Shown: positions 29,469 to 38,897 of the stretch, piece by piece | Numbering within the stretch: the first letter of the stretch is position 1 | Layout of the letters: each line of letters opens with the position of its first letter | Assembly (NCBI RefSeq): GCF_016623465.1 | Contig: NZ_JAEDAJ010000002.1 | Span: 74,093 to 138,092, forward strand | Source of the DNA: Brachybacterium halotolerans | GTDB lineage: Bacteria; Actinomycetota; Actinomycetes; Actinomycetales; Dermabacteraceae | DNA length: 64,000 nt | Direction of reading: 5' to 3' | Notes under the pieces: generated by a model | What the model saw: only the letters and a program-made list of their open reading frames with translations | Database searches by the model: none | Told to the model about the DNA's origin: nothing | Program-made: the position numbers and the translations under genes

Positions 29469-29593
29469 CAGGAACGGCCCGGCGAGAGCCCGACCCCTTT
29501 CCGTGCAGACCCGTGCTCCGAGCCCAGGGATCGAGCTCACCGAGGCCTGCCGTCCATCACCCCGTTCATGACCGCGCGTTCCGAGGAGGCCCC

Positions 29594-31552
29594 GTGCACG
29601 TCGGGACGACGCTCCAGCGCACCTCGAGCGCGGCCGCGCCCCTCTGGGAGCAGGCCTTCGCCGTGTGGGCGTGGCGCCATGCCGTCGGGGCGCGCCCGGT
29701 GCACGTCGCGATCGAGGCGCCCGGGTCCGACGGCAGCGACAGGACGGACGGGGTCGACAGGACGGCCGGAGCTGACAAGGCGGGTACGGCCGACATCCCC
29801 GTCGCTGCGCACCCCTCCGCCCGTCGCCCCCATCTCCTCGGGGCCGAGGGGGGCTCCGTGATCGACCTGGGCGAGATCGCCGCCGAGGGCCGCACCGTGG
29901 ATCTCGCCGATCCCTCCACCCCCGCCTGGCTGTGGGTCGAGGGGGCGGCCGCCGGGTCCGGCGCGACCGCCGGGTCCGGCGCGACCGCCGGGTCCGGCGC
30001 GACCGGCACCGGCGTGCGCTGGTGGGTCGACGAGCAGGTCGAGCTGCCGCGCGTGAGCGCCGTCGTCCCCACGTTCCGCCGCGAGGACGACGCGACCGCG
30101 CAGGCCCGCGCCTTCGCCGCCATGCCCTTCGTCGCCCGCGTGCTCGTCATCGATCAGGGCGGCACCCTCGCGGACCACGCCCCCTTCAACCGGCTCCTCG
30201 AGGCGCAGGAGAGGGCGTCGGCCGACCTCCCCGACTCCCCCGCGCGCATCGAACTCCTCGAGCAGCCGAACCTCGGCGGCTCCGGCGGGTACGCGCGCGG
30301 CATGCTCGCCTCCCTCGAGGACCCCGCCCAGGCCGTGTTCCTCTCGGACGACGACGCCCTGATCTCCGAGGAGTCTCTGCGCCGCCTGCTGACCTTCCAG
30401 GCCCTCGCCGAGGCACCGACGATCCTGGGCACGGGGCTCCTGGACGCAGGCTCCTCCGCCGACGCCCCCACGCTGCTCACCGAGGCCGAGCACGTGGAGC
30501 GATCGACCTTCTTCTGGCGCTCGGCCGACGGCATGCACGGACCGCTCGACCTCGCCGGCACCACACCCGCCGACTGGGACGCCCTGCTGCCGCGAACCGC
30601 CGCGGACTACTCCGGCTGGTGGGGAACACTGCTCCCTCCCGGCGCCGTCGGGACGCTGGGGCTCCCCGCCCCCTTCTTCCTGAAGTGGGACGACGCCGAG
30701 TACGGGCTGCGCGCGAGCGCGCACGGGTATTCGACGATGGTGCTGCCGGGTGCCTCGGTCACCCATCCCTCCTGGGACGCGTACCGCACGCAGATGAGCT
30801 GGAGCGCGCGGATCCTGCATCGCAACCGCTTGGCGACCGCCGCCGCGCACCGCGCGGGCCGCGGAGTGCTCGCCGATTCGCTCGCCCATCAGCTCAAGCA
30901 CGTGCTCTCCGGCCTGCACCTCACCGCGCGCCTGTGGGACGAGGGCGCGCGGTCCGCGCTGGCGGGCCCCGATGCATGGCTGGGCACGGACCTGCGCAGC
31001 GCGCGGGCCGACGGCCAGGCGGTGGTCGACGCCTGGCGTGAGCGCCAGCGCTCCCGCACCGAGGGACTCGAGCCCACGCGCACCTCCCCGTTCTCCCTGC
31101 CCGCGGGGGCGCTGCGGGCGCTCGCGCGCGTGCTCTCCCCCGCCCGCGCTCCGCGCAGCGTGCTGGAGATCCCCGCGCGCACGGTGTCCTGGCGCACCGT
31201 GCTCGGGGCCGACGCCGTGATCATCACCTCCGCGCAGGGCGAGAGGATCGACTCCTTCGCGATCGACGGGCACGATGATCGGTCCCTGCTCCTGCGAGCG
31301 CTGCGCACGCACGTGCGCCTGGCCCTCCGCTGGGGCTCGCTGCGCCGCCGGTATGCGCGCGCACTGCCGCGGTGGACCACGGCGAACGCCTGGCGGGAGA
31401 TCCTGGACCACGCTGAGCAGACTGAGCAGGCGGAGAAGGCGGAGAAGGCGGAGAAGGCGGAACAGACCGAGCAGACCGGGCAGGCGGGGAGCACGAGCAC
31501 CGAGGAGCGCAAGGACGACAGCGCTGACGCGAGCCAGGAAGGAGGCCGCTGA
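29594..31552 (+). CDS. GlfT2-like galactofuranosyltransferase (GT2)
   Basis: 652 aa. GlfT-type architecture: an N-terminal beta domain, then a GT2 domain with VSAVVPTFRRED, nucleotide-binding LEQPNLGGSGGYARG, metal-binding FLSDDDA (about residue 252) and acceptor-site FFLKWDDAEYGLRA (about 365), followed by a helical C-terminal domain with THPSWDAYRTQMSW. GlfT2 transfers Galf from UDP-Galf onto a wall galactan; here it would add sugars to the wall polymer. Contains a threefold GSGATA repeat near residue 125 and a C-terminal EKAEKAEKAEQTEQT repeat. GTG start after GAGGAGG; stop overlaps the next ATG. Confidence 0.85.
   Translation: MHVGTTLQRTSSAAAPLWEQAFAVWAWRHAVGARPVHVAIEAPGSDGSDRTDGVDRTAGADKAGTADIPVAAHPSARRPHLLGAEGGSVIDLGEIAAEGRTVDLADPSTPAWLWVEGAAAGSGATAGSGATAGSGATGTGVRWWVDEQVELPRVSAVVPTFRREDDATAQARAFAAMPFVARVLVIDQGGTLADHAPFNRLLEAQERASADLPDSPARIELLEQPNLGGSGGYARGMLASLEDPAQAVFLSDDDALISEESLRRLLTFQALAEAPTILGTGLLDAGSSADAPTLLTEAEHVERSTFFWRSADGMHGPLDLAGTTPADWDALLPRTAADYSGWWGTLLPPGAVGTLGLPAPFFLKWDDAEYGLRASAHGYSTMVLPGASVTHPSWDAYRTQMSWSARILHRNRLATAAAHRAGRGVLADSLAHQLKHVLSGLHLTARLWDEGARSALAGPDAWLGTDLRSARADGQAVVDAWRERQRSRTEGLEPTRTSPFSLPAGALRALARVLSPARAPRSVLEIPARTVSWRTVLGADAVIITSAQGERIDSFAIDGHDDRSLLLRALRTHVRLALRWGSLRRRYARALPRWTTANAWREILDHAEQTEQAEKAEKAEKAEQTEQTGQAGSTSTEERKDDSADASQEGGR
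29951..30004 (+). repeat. three exact 18-bp tandem repeats inside the GlfT2-like gene
   Basis: Unit GCCGGGTCCGGCGCGACC, coding for the Gly/Ser/Ala/Thr linker before the GT2 domain. In frame (18 bp), so copy-number change would lengthen the linker without breaking the gene. Confidence 0.95.
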
Positions 31553-32796
31553 TGGCCGCACGCGGCAACTCCCTCAAGCGCCGGCTGCGCAGCACCGGCG
31601 GCAAGCTCCTGCGCCGCTTCCGCCTGCTGCCCGGCGGCGTGCCCGACGGCCTGGGCGATGACGACCGCCTGGGCGAGACCGTCCTCGAGGGCGACGTCAT
31701 CCTCTACTTCCCCGACACCCTGGAGAGCCTCTACCAGCTCGACGACTGGTTCGGGCCGCTGCGCGAGCTGCACCGCCAGCGGGGGGTGACCATCGTGTGC
31801 ATGGACTCGCGGGTCGCCGCGGCGCTGCGCGAGAAGGTGGAGATGACGGTGATCACCGTCGCCCGCGACGCGACGCTGGACGCGCTGATCCTGCGCAGCG
31901 ACATCAAGCTCATCCTCTACGTGAACTACAACCCGCTGAACACGGCGCCGCTGCGCAGCCGTTCGGCGCTGCACGTCTCGCTGCTGCACGGCGACTCGGA
32001 CAAGGGCGTCTCCGTCTCCAACCAGATCAAGGCCTACGACTTCTCCTTCGTGGCCGGGCAGGCGGCGATCGACCGCCTCGAGCGCTACTCGACCCTGTTC
32101 GACGCGCGCACCCGCTGCATCCCCGTCGGCCGACCCAGCCTGGACACGGACCGCGCGACCGCCCCGGTGCGCTCCGAGGGCGCGCCCCGCACGGTCCTCT
32201 ACGCGCCGACGTGGGAGGGCGGGCAGGCGAGCGTCGCCTACTCCTCGCTGCTCACGCAGTCGGAGATGATCGTGCGCTCGCTGGTCGCCGCCGGTCTGCA
32301 CGTCATCTACCGGCCGCACCCGCTGACGGGCGTGCGCGTGCCCGCCTTCGGGGAGGCCGACGCGCAGCTGCGCGAACTGCTCGCCGAGCGCGGACAGGAG
32401 GTCGCCGAGCGACACGGGATCCAGCAGGACTTCGCCCGCGCCGACCTCATGATCTGCGACGTCTCCGCCGTCGCGACGGACTGGCTGGCCACCGGCAAGC
32501 CGCTCATCGTCACCGAGCCCGACCGCGCCGAGGGCGGGCCCCGCGAGGCCGCCACGCGTCTGCTGCAGACCACCCCGCGCCTCACCCCGGAGCGGGCTCC
32601 GCGCGCCGGAGAGCTCGCCCTCGAGCAGATCACCGAGGACCCGCTGCGGGACCAGCGCCGCGACCTCACCGAGTACTACCTGGGCGACACGAGCCCAGGG
32701 GCATCGCTGCAGCGCTTCCTGGGCGCCTGCACCGACCTCACCGTGCTGCGCGATCAGCTGTGGGCGTCGATCCAGGAGGAGGGGAGCGCGTCGTGA
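31552..32796 (+). CDS. CDP-glycerol glycerophosphotransferase family protein (no membrane segment)
   Basis: 414 aa. TagF/TagB-type GT-B fold: SLLHGDSDKGVS (about residue 143), VLYAPTWEGG, YRPHPLTG (about 253) and ICDVSAVATDWLATGKPLIV (about 302). These carry the His and Asp/Ser positions that bind CDP-glycerol or CDP-ribitol. It transfers polyol phosphate units during teichoic acid synthesis on the cytoplasmic membrane face. N-terminus is basic (NSLKRRLRSTGGKLLRRFR) and could be a membrane-binding helix. ATG overlaps the stop of the GlfT2-like gene (TGATG). Confidence 0.85.
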   Translation: MAARGNSLKRRLRSTGGKLLRRFRLLPGGVPDGLGDDDRLGETVLEGDVILYFPDTLESLYQLDDWFGPLRELHRQRGVTIVCMDSRVAAALREKVEMTVITVARDATLDALILRSDIKLILYVNYNPLNTAPLRSRSALHVSLLHGDSDKGVSVSNQIKAYDFSFVAGQAAIDRLERYSTLFDARTRCIPVGRPSLDTDRATAPVRSEGAPRTVLYAPTWEGGQASVAYSSLLTQSEMIVRSLVAAGLHVIYRPHPLTGVRVPAFGEADAQLRELLAERGQEVAERHGIQQDFARADLMICDVSAVATDWLATGKPLIVTEPDRAEGGPREAATRLLQTTPRLTPERAPRAGELALEQITEDPLRDQRRDLTEYYLGDTSPGASLQRFLGACTDLTVLRDQLWASIQEEGSAS

Positions 32797-32922
32797 ACAA
32801 CATGGTCGTCGGTTTCGATGCGCTCTCAACAGGGAGATGTACACCGCACGGCAGCGACCGTGCCCACCAGAGCGGCGTGTGAGCAGCGAGCACCGCCGAC
32901 GAGTCCGAGGGGGACGCATCCG

Positions 32923-34800
32923 ATGACGCAGAGCGAGTCCACGAATCCTTCCGCCGAGAGACACCGCATGGTGATGCCTTGGCAGCGCATGGCCGGCCTG
33001 CGCCGCCGCCTCACCCAGACCGTCTTCGCGATCGCCCCGCTCGTGCTGCTCGCGATCGGGGTGCACCCGGCGATCGCGGTGGTCCCAGCGATCTACCCGT
33101 TCTTCATCCTCCTCCGCCGCGGGTACCGCCGCCTGCGGAAGCATGTGGGCCGCACGGCGCTCAGCGGCGAGCACGGCATTCGTCTGCTGCTCGGTCTGCT
33201 GCCGCTCGGGATCTGCTGGGCGCAGGGCACGACGGGGCCCGTCGGCTGGATCACCGCGGCCCTGTTCGCCCTCGTCCCGCTCTCCGAGCCCGTCGTCACG
33301 CGTGTGGCCCCCGGGCGCAAGCTGCGCGTCGCGAACCTGCCCGGGATCCCTGATCACCGCAGCGCCGTGTTCCCCGCGAACGTGGTGCTGGCCGTGGACC
33401 TCGCGCTCACCGCGCTCGCCTCGCTGCTGCTGCTGGTGCGCGTCCCCGCGGGCGCGCTGCTCGCGCTGCCCCTGATCGCCCTCGCAGTGGCCGGCTACCA
33501 CGCCCTGGATTCGTTCCGCCGCGTGCGGGACTCCGTGAACGCCGACAACAACCTCTACGCGGCGGTCGAGTCCTTTGCACCGACGTTCGTGCTCTACTAC
33601 GGCGTCCCCGCCGGCTCCGCCTACCAGGTGGGCATGTGGATCGAGTACCTCGAGCGGATCGGCGAGCCCTTCATCGTGGTGCTGCGCAAGACCTCGGCCT
33701 TCGGCGAGATCCGGCGCCTGACCGACGCACCGGTGGTGGTGCGCACGAACATCTGGCAGCTCGACGACGTGATCGTCCCGTCGATCACCACCGCCTTCTA
33801 CGTCAACAACTCCGCGCCGAACGTGCACCTGGTGCGCTACCCGCAGATCACCCACGTGCAGCTGCTCCACGGCGACAGCGACAAGGCATCGAGCTTCAAC
33901 CCGGTCACTGCGCTGTACGACAAGATCTTCGTGGCGGGCCAGGCCGCGATCGACCGCTACACGAACAACGGCGTGGAGATCCCGCAGGAGAAGTTCACGA
34001 TCGTCGGCCGCCCGCAGGTCGAGACCGTCGAGCAGCAGGGGCCGGACAACGTGCCGGTGCGCACGGTCCTGTATGCGCCGACATGGGAGGGCCACTACGC
34101 GGACACGAACTACGGGTCGCTGCCCGTGGGCCCCCAGATCATCCGCGCCCTGCTCGAGCGCGGGATGACCGTCGTGTTCCGCCCGCACCCGTTCAGCTAC
34201 CGCAACCCCGCGGCGGCGCGGAACATCAGCGAGATCAAGCGCCTGCTGCGCGAGGACCGCGAGGCCAGCGGCCGCGAGCACCTCTGGGGCCGCGATGCGG
34301 AGAAGGACCTCGACGCCTTCGACTGCTTCAATGCGGCCGACGCGATGATCTCCGACGTCTCCTCCGTGGTCCCGGACTTCCTCTACTCCGGCAAGCCCTA
34401 CGGCCTGGTGACCATGTCGTACTCGATCGAGGCGTTCGAGCGGATGTTCCCGCTCGCACTCTCGGCCTACGTGATCGCCGAGGACCTCTCGAACCTCGAC
34501 GAGATGCTCGAGCAGCTCCTGGTCACCGACCCCAAGGCCTCCCGCCGCACGCAGACCCGCGTGAACTACCTGGGGCCGTTCCCCGCCGAGAACTATGCCG
34601 ACGCCTTCGTGAGCGCAGCTCGTCACGTGGTGCTTCACGAGCGCAAGCCGGTGGCCGCACTCAATGCGCGCACGGAGGGCGCCGATGAGGGCCTCGAGGA
34701 TGTGCCGGCCGCCGGCACCGATGAGGGGGGATCCGGTGCGGAGGACGAGCTCGAAGAGGGCGCGGACTTCGCAGACGAGGAACGCCACGCCGCCGAATGA
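32923..34800 (+). CDS. CDP-glycerol glycerophosphotransferase family protein with N-terminal membrane domain
   Basis: 625 aa. The first roughly 200 residues contain five or so transmembrane helices (VFAIAPLVLLAIGVHPAIAVV, GIRLLLGLLPLGICWAQG, ALTALASLLLLVRVPAG). The rest is a TagF-like catalytic domain: VQLLHGDSDKASS (about residue 312), VLYAPTWEGHY, VFRPHPFSYR (about 420) and MISDVSSVVPDFLYSGKPY (about 478). Close relative of the products at 31552 and 43254. Start MTQSESTNPS at 32923; the frame is open a little further upstream. C-terminal tail strongly acidic. Role: polymerase or primase of the wall polymer. Confidence 0.85.
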   Translation: MTQSESTNPSAERHRMVMPWQRMAGLRRRLTQTVFAIAPLVLLAIGVHPAIAVVPAIYPFFILLRRGYRRLRKHVGRTALSGEHGIRLLLGLLPLGICWAQGTTGPVGWITAALFALVPLSEPVVTRVAPGRKLRVANLPGIPDHRSAVFPANVVLAVDLALTALASLLLLVRVPAGALLALPLIALAVAGYHALDSFRRVRDSVNADNNLYAAVESFAPTFVLYYGVPAGSAYQVGMWIEYLERIGEPFIVVLRKTSAFGEIRRLTDAPVVVRTNIWQLDDVIVPSITTAFYVNNSAPNVHLVRYPQITHVQLLHGDSDKASSFNPVTALYDKIFVAGQAAIDRYTNNGVEIPQEKFTIVGRPQVETVEQQGPDNVPVRTVLYAPTWEGHYADTNYGSLPVGPQIIRALLERGMTVVFRPHPFSYRNPAAARNISEIKRLLREDREASGREHLWGRDAEKDLDAFDCFNAADAMISDVSSVVPDFLYSGKPYGLVTMSYSIEAFERMFPLALSAYVIAEDLSNLDEMLEQLLVTDPKASRRTQTRVNYLGPFPAENYADAFVSAARHVVLHERKPVAALNARTEGADEGLEDVPAAGTDEGGSGAEDELEEGADFADEERHAAE

Positions 34801-34821
34801 TGCGTAGGCGCAGGTGGGCGC

Positions 34822-36774
34822 TCAGGGCTGGGACCCGGCCATGCGACGCAGGCTGAGGTGCCCTGCGACCGTGGTGTACAGCTCGACACCTGCGAATGCG
34901 GACGGCATCGCAAGCCCTGACGATGCGATGCGCCTGCGGACCGGTGCTCCCGGGCCGTGGAGGTCCACATAGATGTCCAGGACTGCCTTCGGCGGCAGGT
35001 CCTGCAGCGCGTCCGCCCCGATGTCCGCGGAGAGACGCACCCCGTGCAGGGTTCTCCTCAGCTTCCCGAGCACGCGGCCGTAGGCATCGCGTGAGCGTCC
35101 CAGCCAGGTCACACGTGCGCTCATCCCAGAGGCCGAGAGGTCCTCTCCCCGCATGTCGATCTCCAGATGGATACCCTCGACGTCGATCTCGCAGGACACG
35201 AGACGGGCACCGGAGAACCGCACGGAGGGGGTTGTGGACTTCCGCGCGCGTGCGCGCCTGAGCGACCTGCCCCACGAACGGGTGACCGCCTGCGCAGTGA
35301 ACGCTCTGGAGCGCCGGATCGCCGCCCTCCTCATCTTCGCGAGATGACGCTCGTCGAGCGTCATGACCCGCTCGATCGCGGCCGCCAGAGCCTCGATATC
35401 CCCTTCGGGGACCAGGAGCCCGTCGACCCCGTCGGTGATGATGTCGGCCGGACCGTACTCCACGTCGTACGCGATGGGGATGCACCCGGCCCCCATGGCC
35501 TCGAGCAGGATCATGGGCTGTCCCTCGTACCTGCTGCTGAGCACGGTGAAGGACGCCGTCTCGAAAGCGTCCTTCGCACGCGGGTCGTACCCTCTGAACG
35601 TGACTCGGCGCTCGAGGTCGTGCGAGCCGACGAGACGCTCGAGCGCCTTCTCCTTGGGGCCGTTGCCGTAGATGTCGACGCGGACGTCGTTCCCGCGCAT
35701 CGCGACGAGGCGCAGAGCCTCGATCGCGTGGTCCAGCCGCTTCTGCCGCACCAGGCGGCCGACGATTGCGCCCCTGCGCGGATCTCGAGCCCCGGATGGC
35801 GCCGACGGCAGATCGCGGAGCATGTTCGAGCCGACGAAGCTGTTGCCTCCGAGGACGCCGCGCTCGAGGAGGTCCTGCTGCTGGCCGGGTGTGAGGACGG
35901 AGACCGCATCGAACCAGTCGAGGTGGGTGAACATCTGCCAGACATCCGAGGAGAGCTCGCCCCTCTCCTCTGCCGACATCTGCAGCACGTGGTGGTTGTG
36001 GATGACTTGGACCGTGGTGACGTGGTCGCGCCTGTAGTCGTAGAAGAGTCCACCTGTCGGCGCAGAGTCGACCACGAGGATCGCCTCCTGGCCGCCGATC
36101 ACCCAGTCGACCCACGCGTGGTAGAGCGCCCGCAGCCGGTCCCATTGCGCCAGCGGATGGCCGTCACGCGCGAAGAACGTGATCAGTCGCCCTCCGCGCT
36201 CGCCCGGCACAGCCACGTCCAGGCGGTCGCTGACCGCCAGGGTCCCGTCCTCGCGATAGCGATCGGTCTGCAGGACCTCGCCCGACGCGGACGTGCGCGT
36301 GAGGACGACGGGCCCTATGGACACCGGGTCGCCGCCGTGGTCGGGAGCCAGAAGGTACGCGCCGACGTCCTCGAGCTCGGACTTCTGCGATGGCAGCGCC
36401 CGCAGCTCGTCGTCGGAGGCACCCAGGAGATCCGTCCAGATGTTGCGGATGGTCACCCGCGAGCTGAGGCGGCCGGCCTCCTGCAGCTCGCGCGTGCGCA
36501 CTGCGGGGTCGTCCATGTCTGCCGACTTGGTGAGGATCTGGATCTGGCGTCGATCGAGGTCGGCGAAGGCCGAGCTGCGCTGGAGGGCAACGGTCACCAT
36601 GCCGCCGAAGGACTCTGGGACCACGCTCAGCAGGAAGTAGATCGGGACGTCAGGCAGAGACCCTCGACGTGTGAACACGCTTCTCCCCTCGGCGCTGCGT
36701 TCTACGCGTTCGGCCGGCATCGATGACGGGGCCGGGACGCCCACCGCGATCCCCGCCGCCGCGACGCCGCACAC
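34822..36774 (-). CDS. GT4 glycosyltransferase, teichoic-acid glycosyltransferase-like (TagE/TarM type)
   Basis: 650 aa. N-terminal acceptor domain with SVVPESFGGMVTVALQRSS, a beta-rich insert (about 130-200), VQVIHNHHVLQ, then the GT4 donor domain: AIVGRLVRQKRLDHAIEAL, RVDIYGNGPKEKALERLV and the EX7E-type SSRYEGQPMILLEAMGAGCIPIAYDVEYGPADII. The C-terminal 130 residues form a separate beta-rich domain. TagE and TarM attach glucose or GlcNAc to teichoic acid; substrate here unknown. Start GTG 36774 (AGGATGAGG upstream) or ATG 36720. Divergent from the exporter genes. Confidence 0.82.
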   Translation of the reverse strand: MCGVAAAGIAVGVPAPSSMPAERVERSAEGRSVFTRRGSLPDVPIYFLLSVVPESFGGMVTVALQRSSAFADLDRRQIQILTKSADMDDPAVRTRELQEAGRLSSRVTIRNIWTDLLGASDDELRALPSQKSELEDVGAYLLAPDHGGDPVSIGPVVLTRTSASGEVLQTDRYREDGTLAVSDRLDVAVPGERGGRLITFFARDGHPLAQWDRLRALYHAWVDWVIGGQEAILVVDSAPTGGLFYDYRRDHVTTVQVIHNHHVLQMSAEERGELSSDVWQMFTHLDWFDAVSVLTPGQQQDLLERGVLGGNSFVGSNMLRDLPSAPSGARDPRRGAIVGRLVRQKRLDHAIEALRLVAMRGNDVRVDIYGNGPKEKALERLVGSHDLERRVTFRGYDPRAKDAFETASFTVLSSRYEGQPMILLEAMGAGCIPIAYDVEYGPADIITDGVDGLLVPEGDIEALAAAIERVMTLDERHLAKMRRAAIRRSRAFTAQAVTRSWGRSLRRARARKSTTPSVRFSGARLVSCEIDVEGIHLEIDMRGEDLSASGMSARVTWLGRSRDAYGRVLGKLRRTLHGVRLSADIGADALQDLPPKAVLDIYVDLHGPGAPVRRRIASSGLAMPSAFAGVELYTTVAGHLSLRRMAGSQP

Positions 36775-36984
36775 GCCTCATCCTATCGACCGCACCGTCG
36801 CGGCGCCGAGAGCTGGATGAGCCACTGATTCCCTGGCATGGAGACGGCTTGGAGATCCCGTGGAGATGCGCACGCTGTGCGCGAGGACACCGCGAGCGCC
36901 GATCCCCGGCTGGGTAGGATGTGGGGTGCTTCGGCCCGCTGACGGCCGCTCCACGTTCCCGGCCCCGGAGATAGGTACGGCCTG

Positions 36985-37923
36985 TTGACTGCTAGCGAAC
37001 CCGCGACACCCACGGTTCCTCCTCCCCTGGAGCGCACCTACGACCCCGCCTGGGTCGAGGAGACCGCACGCAGCAACGGTCTCGAGCGCATGGGCGTGCG
37101 CCCGCGCCTGGGCGAGTACCTCGGTGAGCTCTGGCGCCGCCGCACCTTCATCCGGGTGCTCGCCGTCTCCAAGTCTCAGGCCTCGAATCAGAACACCTAC
37201 CTCGGGCAGGTGTGGGCGCTGCTCACCCCGATCCTCAATGCCGCTGTCTACATCCTCATCTTCGGCTTCATCCTGAAGGTGGGGCGCGCCGGCATCGAGA
37301 ACACCATCGCGTTCATCGTGGTGGGCGTGTTCTTCTTCCGCTTCTTCGAGCGCTCGATCCACGCCGGGTCGAAAGCCATCCGCTCCAACCTGAACCTCGT
37401 GCGGTCGGTGCACTTCCCCCGGGCAGTGCTGCCGGTGTCGGGGGTCTTGGCGGAGCTCACGACGCTCCTGCCCGCGCTGGTCGTGATGTGCCTCATCGCC
37501 TACTTCTCGGGTCTGCTCCCGAACGAGGGAGATGTGCCCCTCGCCTGGCGCTGGTTCCTGCTGATCCCGGCCGTGATTCTCACCTGGGCGTTCTCGACCG
37601 GATGCGCGTTCATCATGGCGCGCCTCGTCGCACAGACCCCCGATATCGACAACCTGATCCCGTTCGGCACTCGACTTCTCATGTACGCCTCCGGCGTGAT
37701 CTTCTCGATCGACCACTTCCTCGGCTCCTTCTCCTGGGGATGGATCATGAAGTACCAGCCGGTCGCTGTGTACCTGGAGCTCGCCCGCTCGGCGATCCTG
37801 AACGAGCCCTCAGCGCCGCTCGACCCGACGATGTGGCTCATCGGCCTGGGATGGGCGATCGTGTTCCTGGTGGGCGGATTCCTGTTCTTCTGGCAGGGGG
37901 AAGAGACCTATGGCCGCAATTGA
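36985..37923 (+). CDS. tagG: ABC-2 type polysaccharide/teichoic acid export permease (TagG/Wzm)
   Basis: 312 aa. Six-helix ABC-2 permease: cytoplasmic N-terminal amphipathic region, FIRVLAVSKSQASNQNTYLGQVWALLTPILNAAVYILIFGF, NLNLVRSVHFPRAVLPVSGVLAEL, and C-terminal VYLELARSAIL. Forms the membrane channel that flips the undecaprenyl-linked polymer. TTG start, weak ribosome site; last 14 bp overlap the ATPase gene. The 210-bp gap to the divergent GT4 gene must hold both promoters, none obvious. Confidence 0.9.
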   Translation: MTASEPATPTVPPPLERTYDPAWVEETARSNGLERMGVRPRLGEYLGELWRRRTFIRVLAVSKSQASNQNTYLGQVWALLTPILNAAVYILIFGFILKVGRAGIENTIAFIVVGVFFFRFFERSIHAGSKAIRSNLNLVRSVHFPRAVLPVSGVLAELTTLLPALVVMCLIAYFSGLLPNEGDVPLAWRWFLLIPAVILTWAFSTGCAFIMARLVAQTPDIDNLIPFGTRLLMYASGVIFSIDHFLGSFSWGWIMKYQPVAVYLELARSAILNEPSAPLDPTMWLIGLGWAIVFLVGGFLFFWQGEETYGRN

Positions 37924-38794
37924 GACGGACGAGGACGATTTTGAGATCGACGCGGAGGATCTGGATGACTCTCCCGTCACCGGATCGGTCTCCGAGCAGC
38001 TCTCGCTGCTCGTCAACGACCTCCACATCACCTACAGGGTGTTCGGTGCCAAGAAGGTGGGTCACGGACCAGCCAAGGAGCAGAGCGCGCTGCAGAAGTT
38101 CCTCAGCCGGGGCGCCTCCTCCCAGCAGGGCGTGCGTGAGGTCCACGCCGTGCGCGGCATCTCCTTCAGTGCGCGCCACGGGGAGTCGATCGGCATCATC
38201 GGCGTCAACGGCTCCGGCAAGTCGACGCTGCTGCGGGCCATCGCGGGCCTGATTCCGCCGGCTCAGGGATCCGTGTACGTCGCCGGCGATCCGGCGCTGC
38301 TGGGTGTGAACGCCGTGCTCATGGGTGACCTGACCGGCGAGCGGAACATCATGATCGGCGGCCTCGCGCTCGGTCTGACCCCGCAGCAGGTCAAGGACCG
38401 CTACCAGGACGTCGTGGACTTCGCGGAGATCGGCGAGTTCGTGAACCTGCCGATGAAGTCGTACTCCTCGGGCATGGGCCAGCGCCTGCGCTTCGCGATC
38501 TCCGCGAGCGCGGTGCCGGACATCCTCATGATCGACGAGGCACTGTCCACGGGCGACGCCGGTTTCCGTGCGAAGAGCAAGGCGCGCATCAACGAGGTAC
38601 GCGAGGCGGCGGGGACCGTGTTCCTGGTCAGCCACTCGCTCGCGACCGTGAAGAGCATGTGCGAGCGCGTGCTGTGGGTCCACCAGGGCCAGCTGGTCAT
38701 GGACGGTCCGGCCGAGGAGGTCTGCAAGCACTACCGGCGGTTCGTCGTCGCATCGAGGGAGGCTGCGAAGGCGAAGGCCGACGCGGAGAAATGA
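37910..38794 (+). CDS. tagH: teichoic acid/polysaccharide export ATPase (TagH/Wzt)
   Basis: 294 aa. Acidic N-terminal tail (about 25 residues), then ATPase domain with GVNGSGKSTLLRA (about residue 98), signature YSSGMGQRLRF (about 184), ILMIDEALSTGD (about 205) and switch VSHSL. The GDPALLGVNAVLMGDLTGERN segment and the SSGMG signature are typical for O-antigen/teichoic acid exporters. No C-terminal carbohydrate-binding domain, so chain length is not gated as in some Wzt proteins. Overlaps tagG by 14 bp. Confidence 0.92.
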   Translation: MAAIETDEDDFEIDAEDLDDSPVTGSVSEQLSLLVNDLHITYRVFGAKKVGHGPAKEQSALQKFLSRGASSQQGVREVHAVRGISFSARHGESIGIIGVNGSGKSTLLRAIAGLIPPAQGSVYVAGDPALLGVNAVLMGDLTGERNIMIGGLALGLTPQQVKDRYQDVVDFAEIGEFVNLPMKSYSSGMGQRLRFAISASAVPDILMIDEALSTGDAGFRAKSKARINEVREAAGTVFLVSHSLATVKSMCERVLWVHQGQLVMDGPAEEVCKHYRRFVVASREAAKAKADAEK

Positions 38795-38897
38795 CCTGTG
38801 GGCGCTGCCGGACGCGCGGCGTGTCCGGTGCCGAGGCATCCTCGGCTCCAGGTGCGCACTCCATCTCGTTCCGTCGTACGTTCTGAAGGAGATTCAC

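Noticed and set aside
29951-30004. Possible CRISPR-like array
   Set aside because: Only three direct 18-bp repeats with no spacers, inside a coding frame.
32793-32882. 29-codon frame starting GTG and overlapping the stop of the 31552 gene
   Set aside because: Overlap geometry looks like coupling, but it is very short and without recognisable sequence; the supported next start is 32923.
30889-34788. 1299-codon open frame on the minus strand
   Set aside because: Spans the antisense of three recognisable wall-polymer genes; no motifs, a by-product of high GC at third codon positions.
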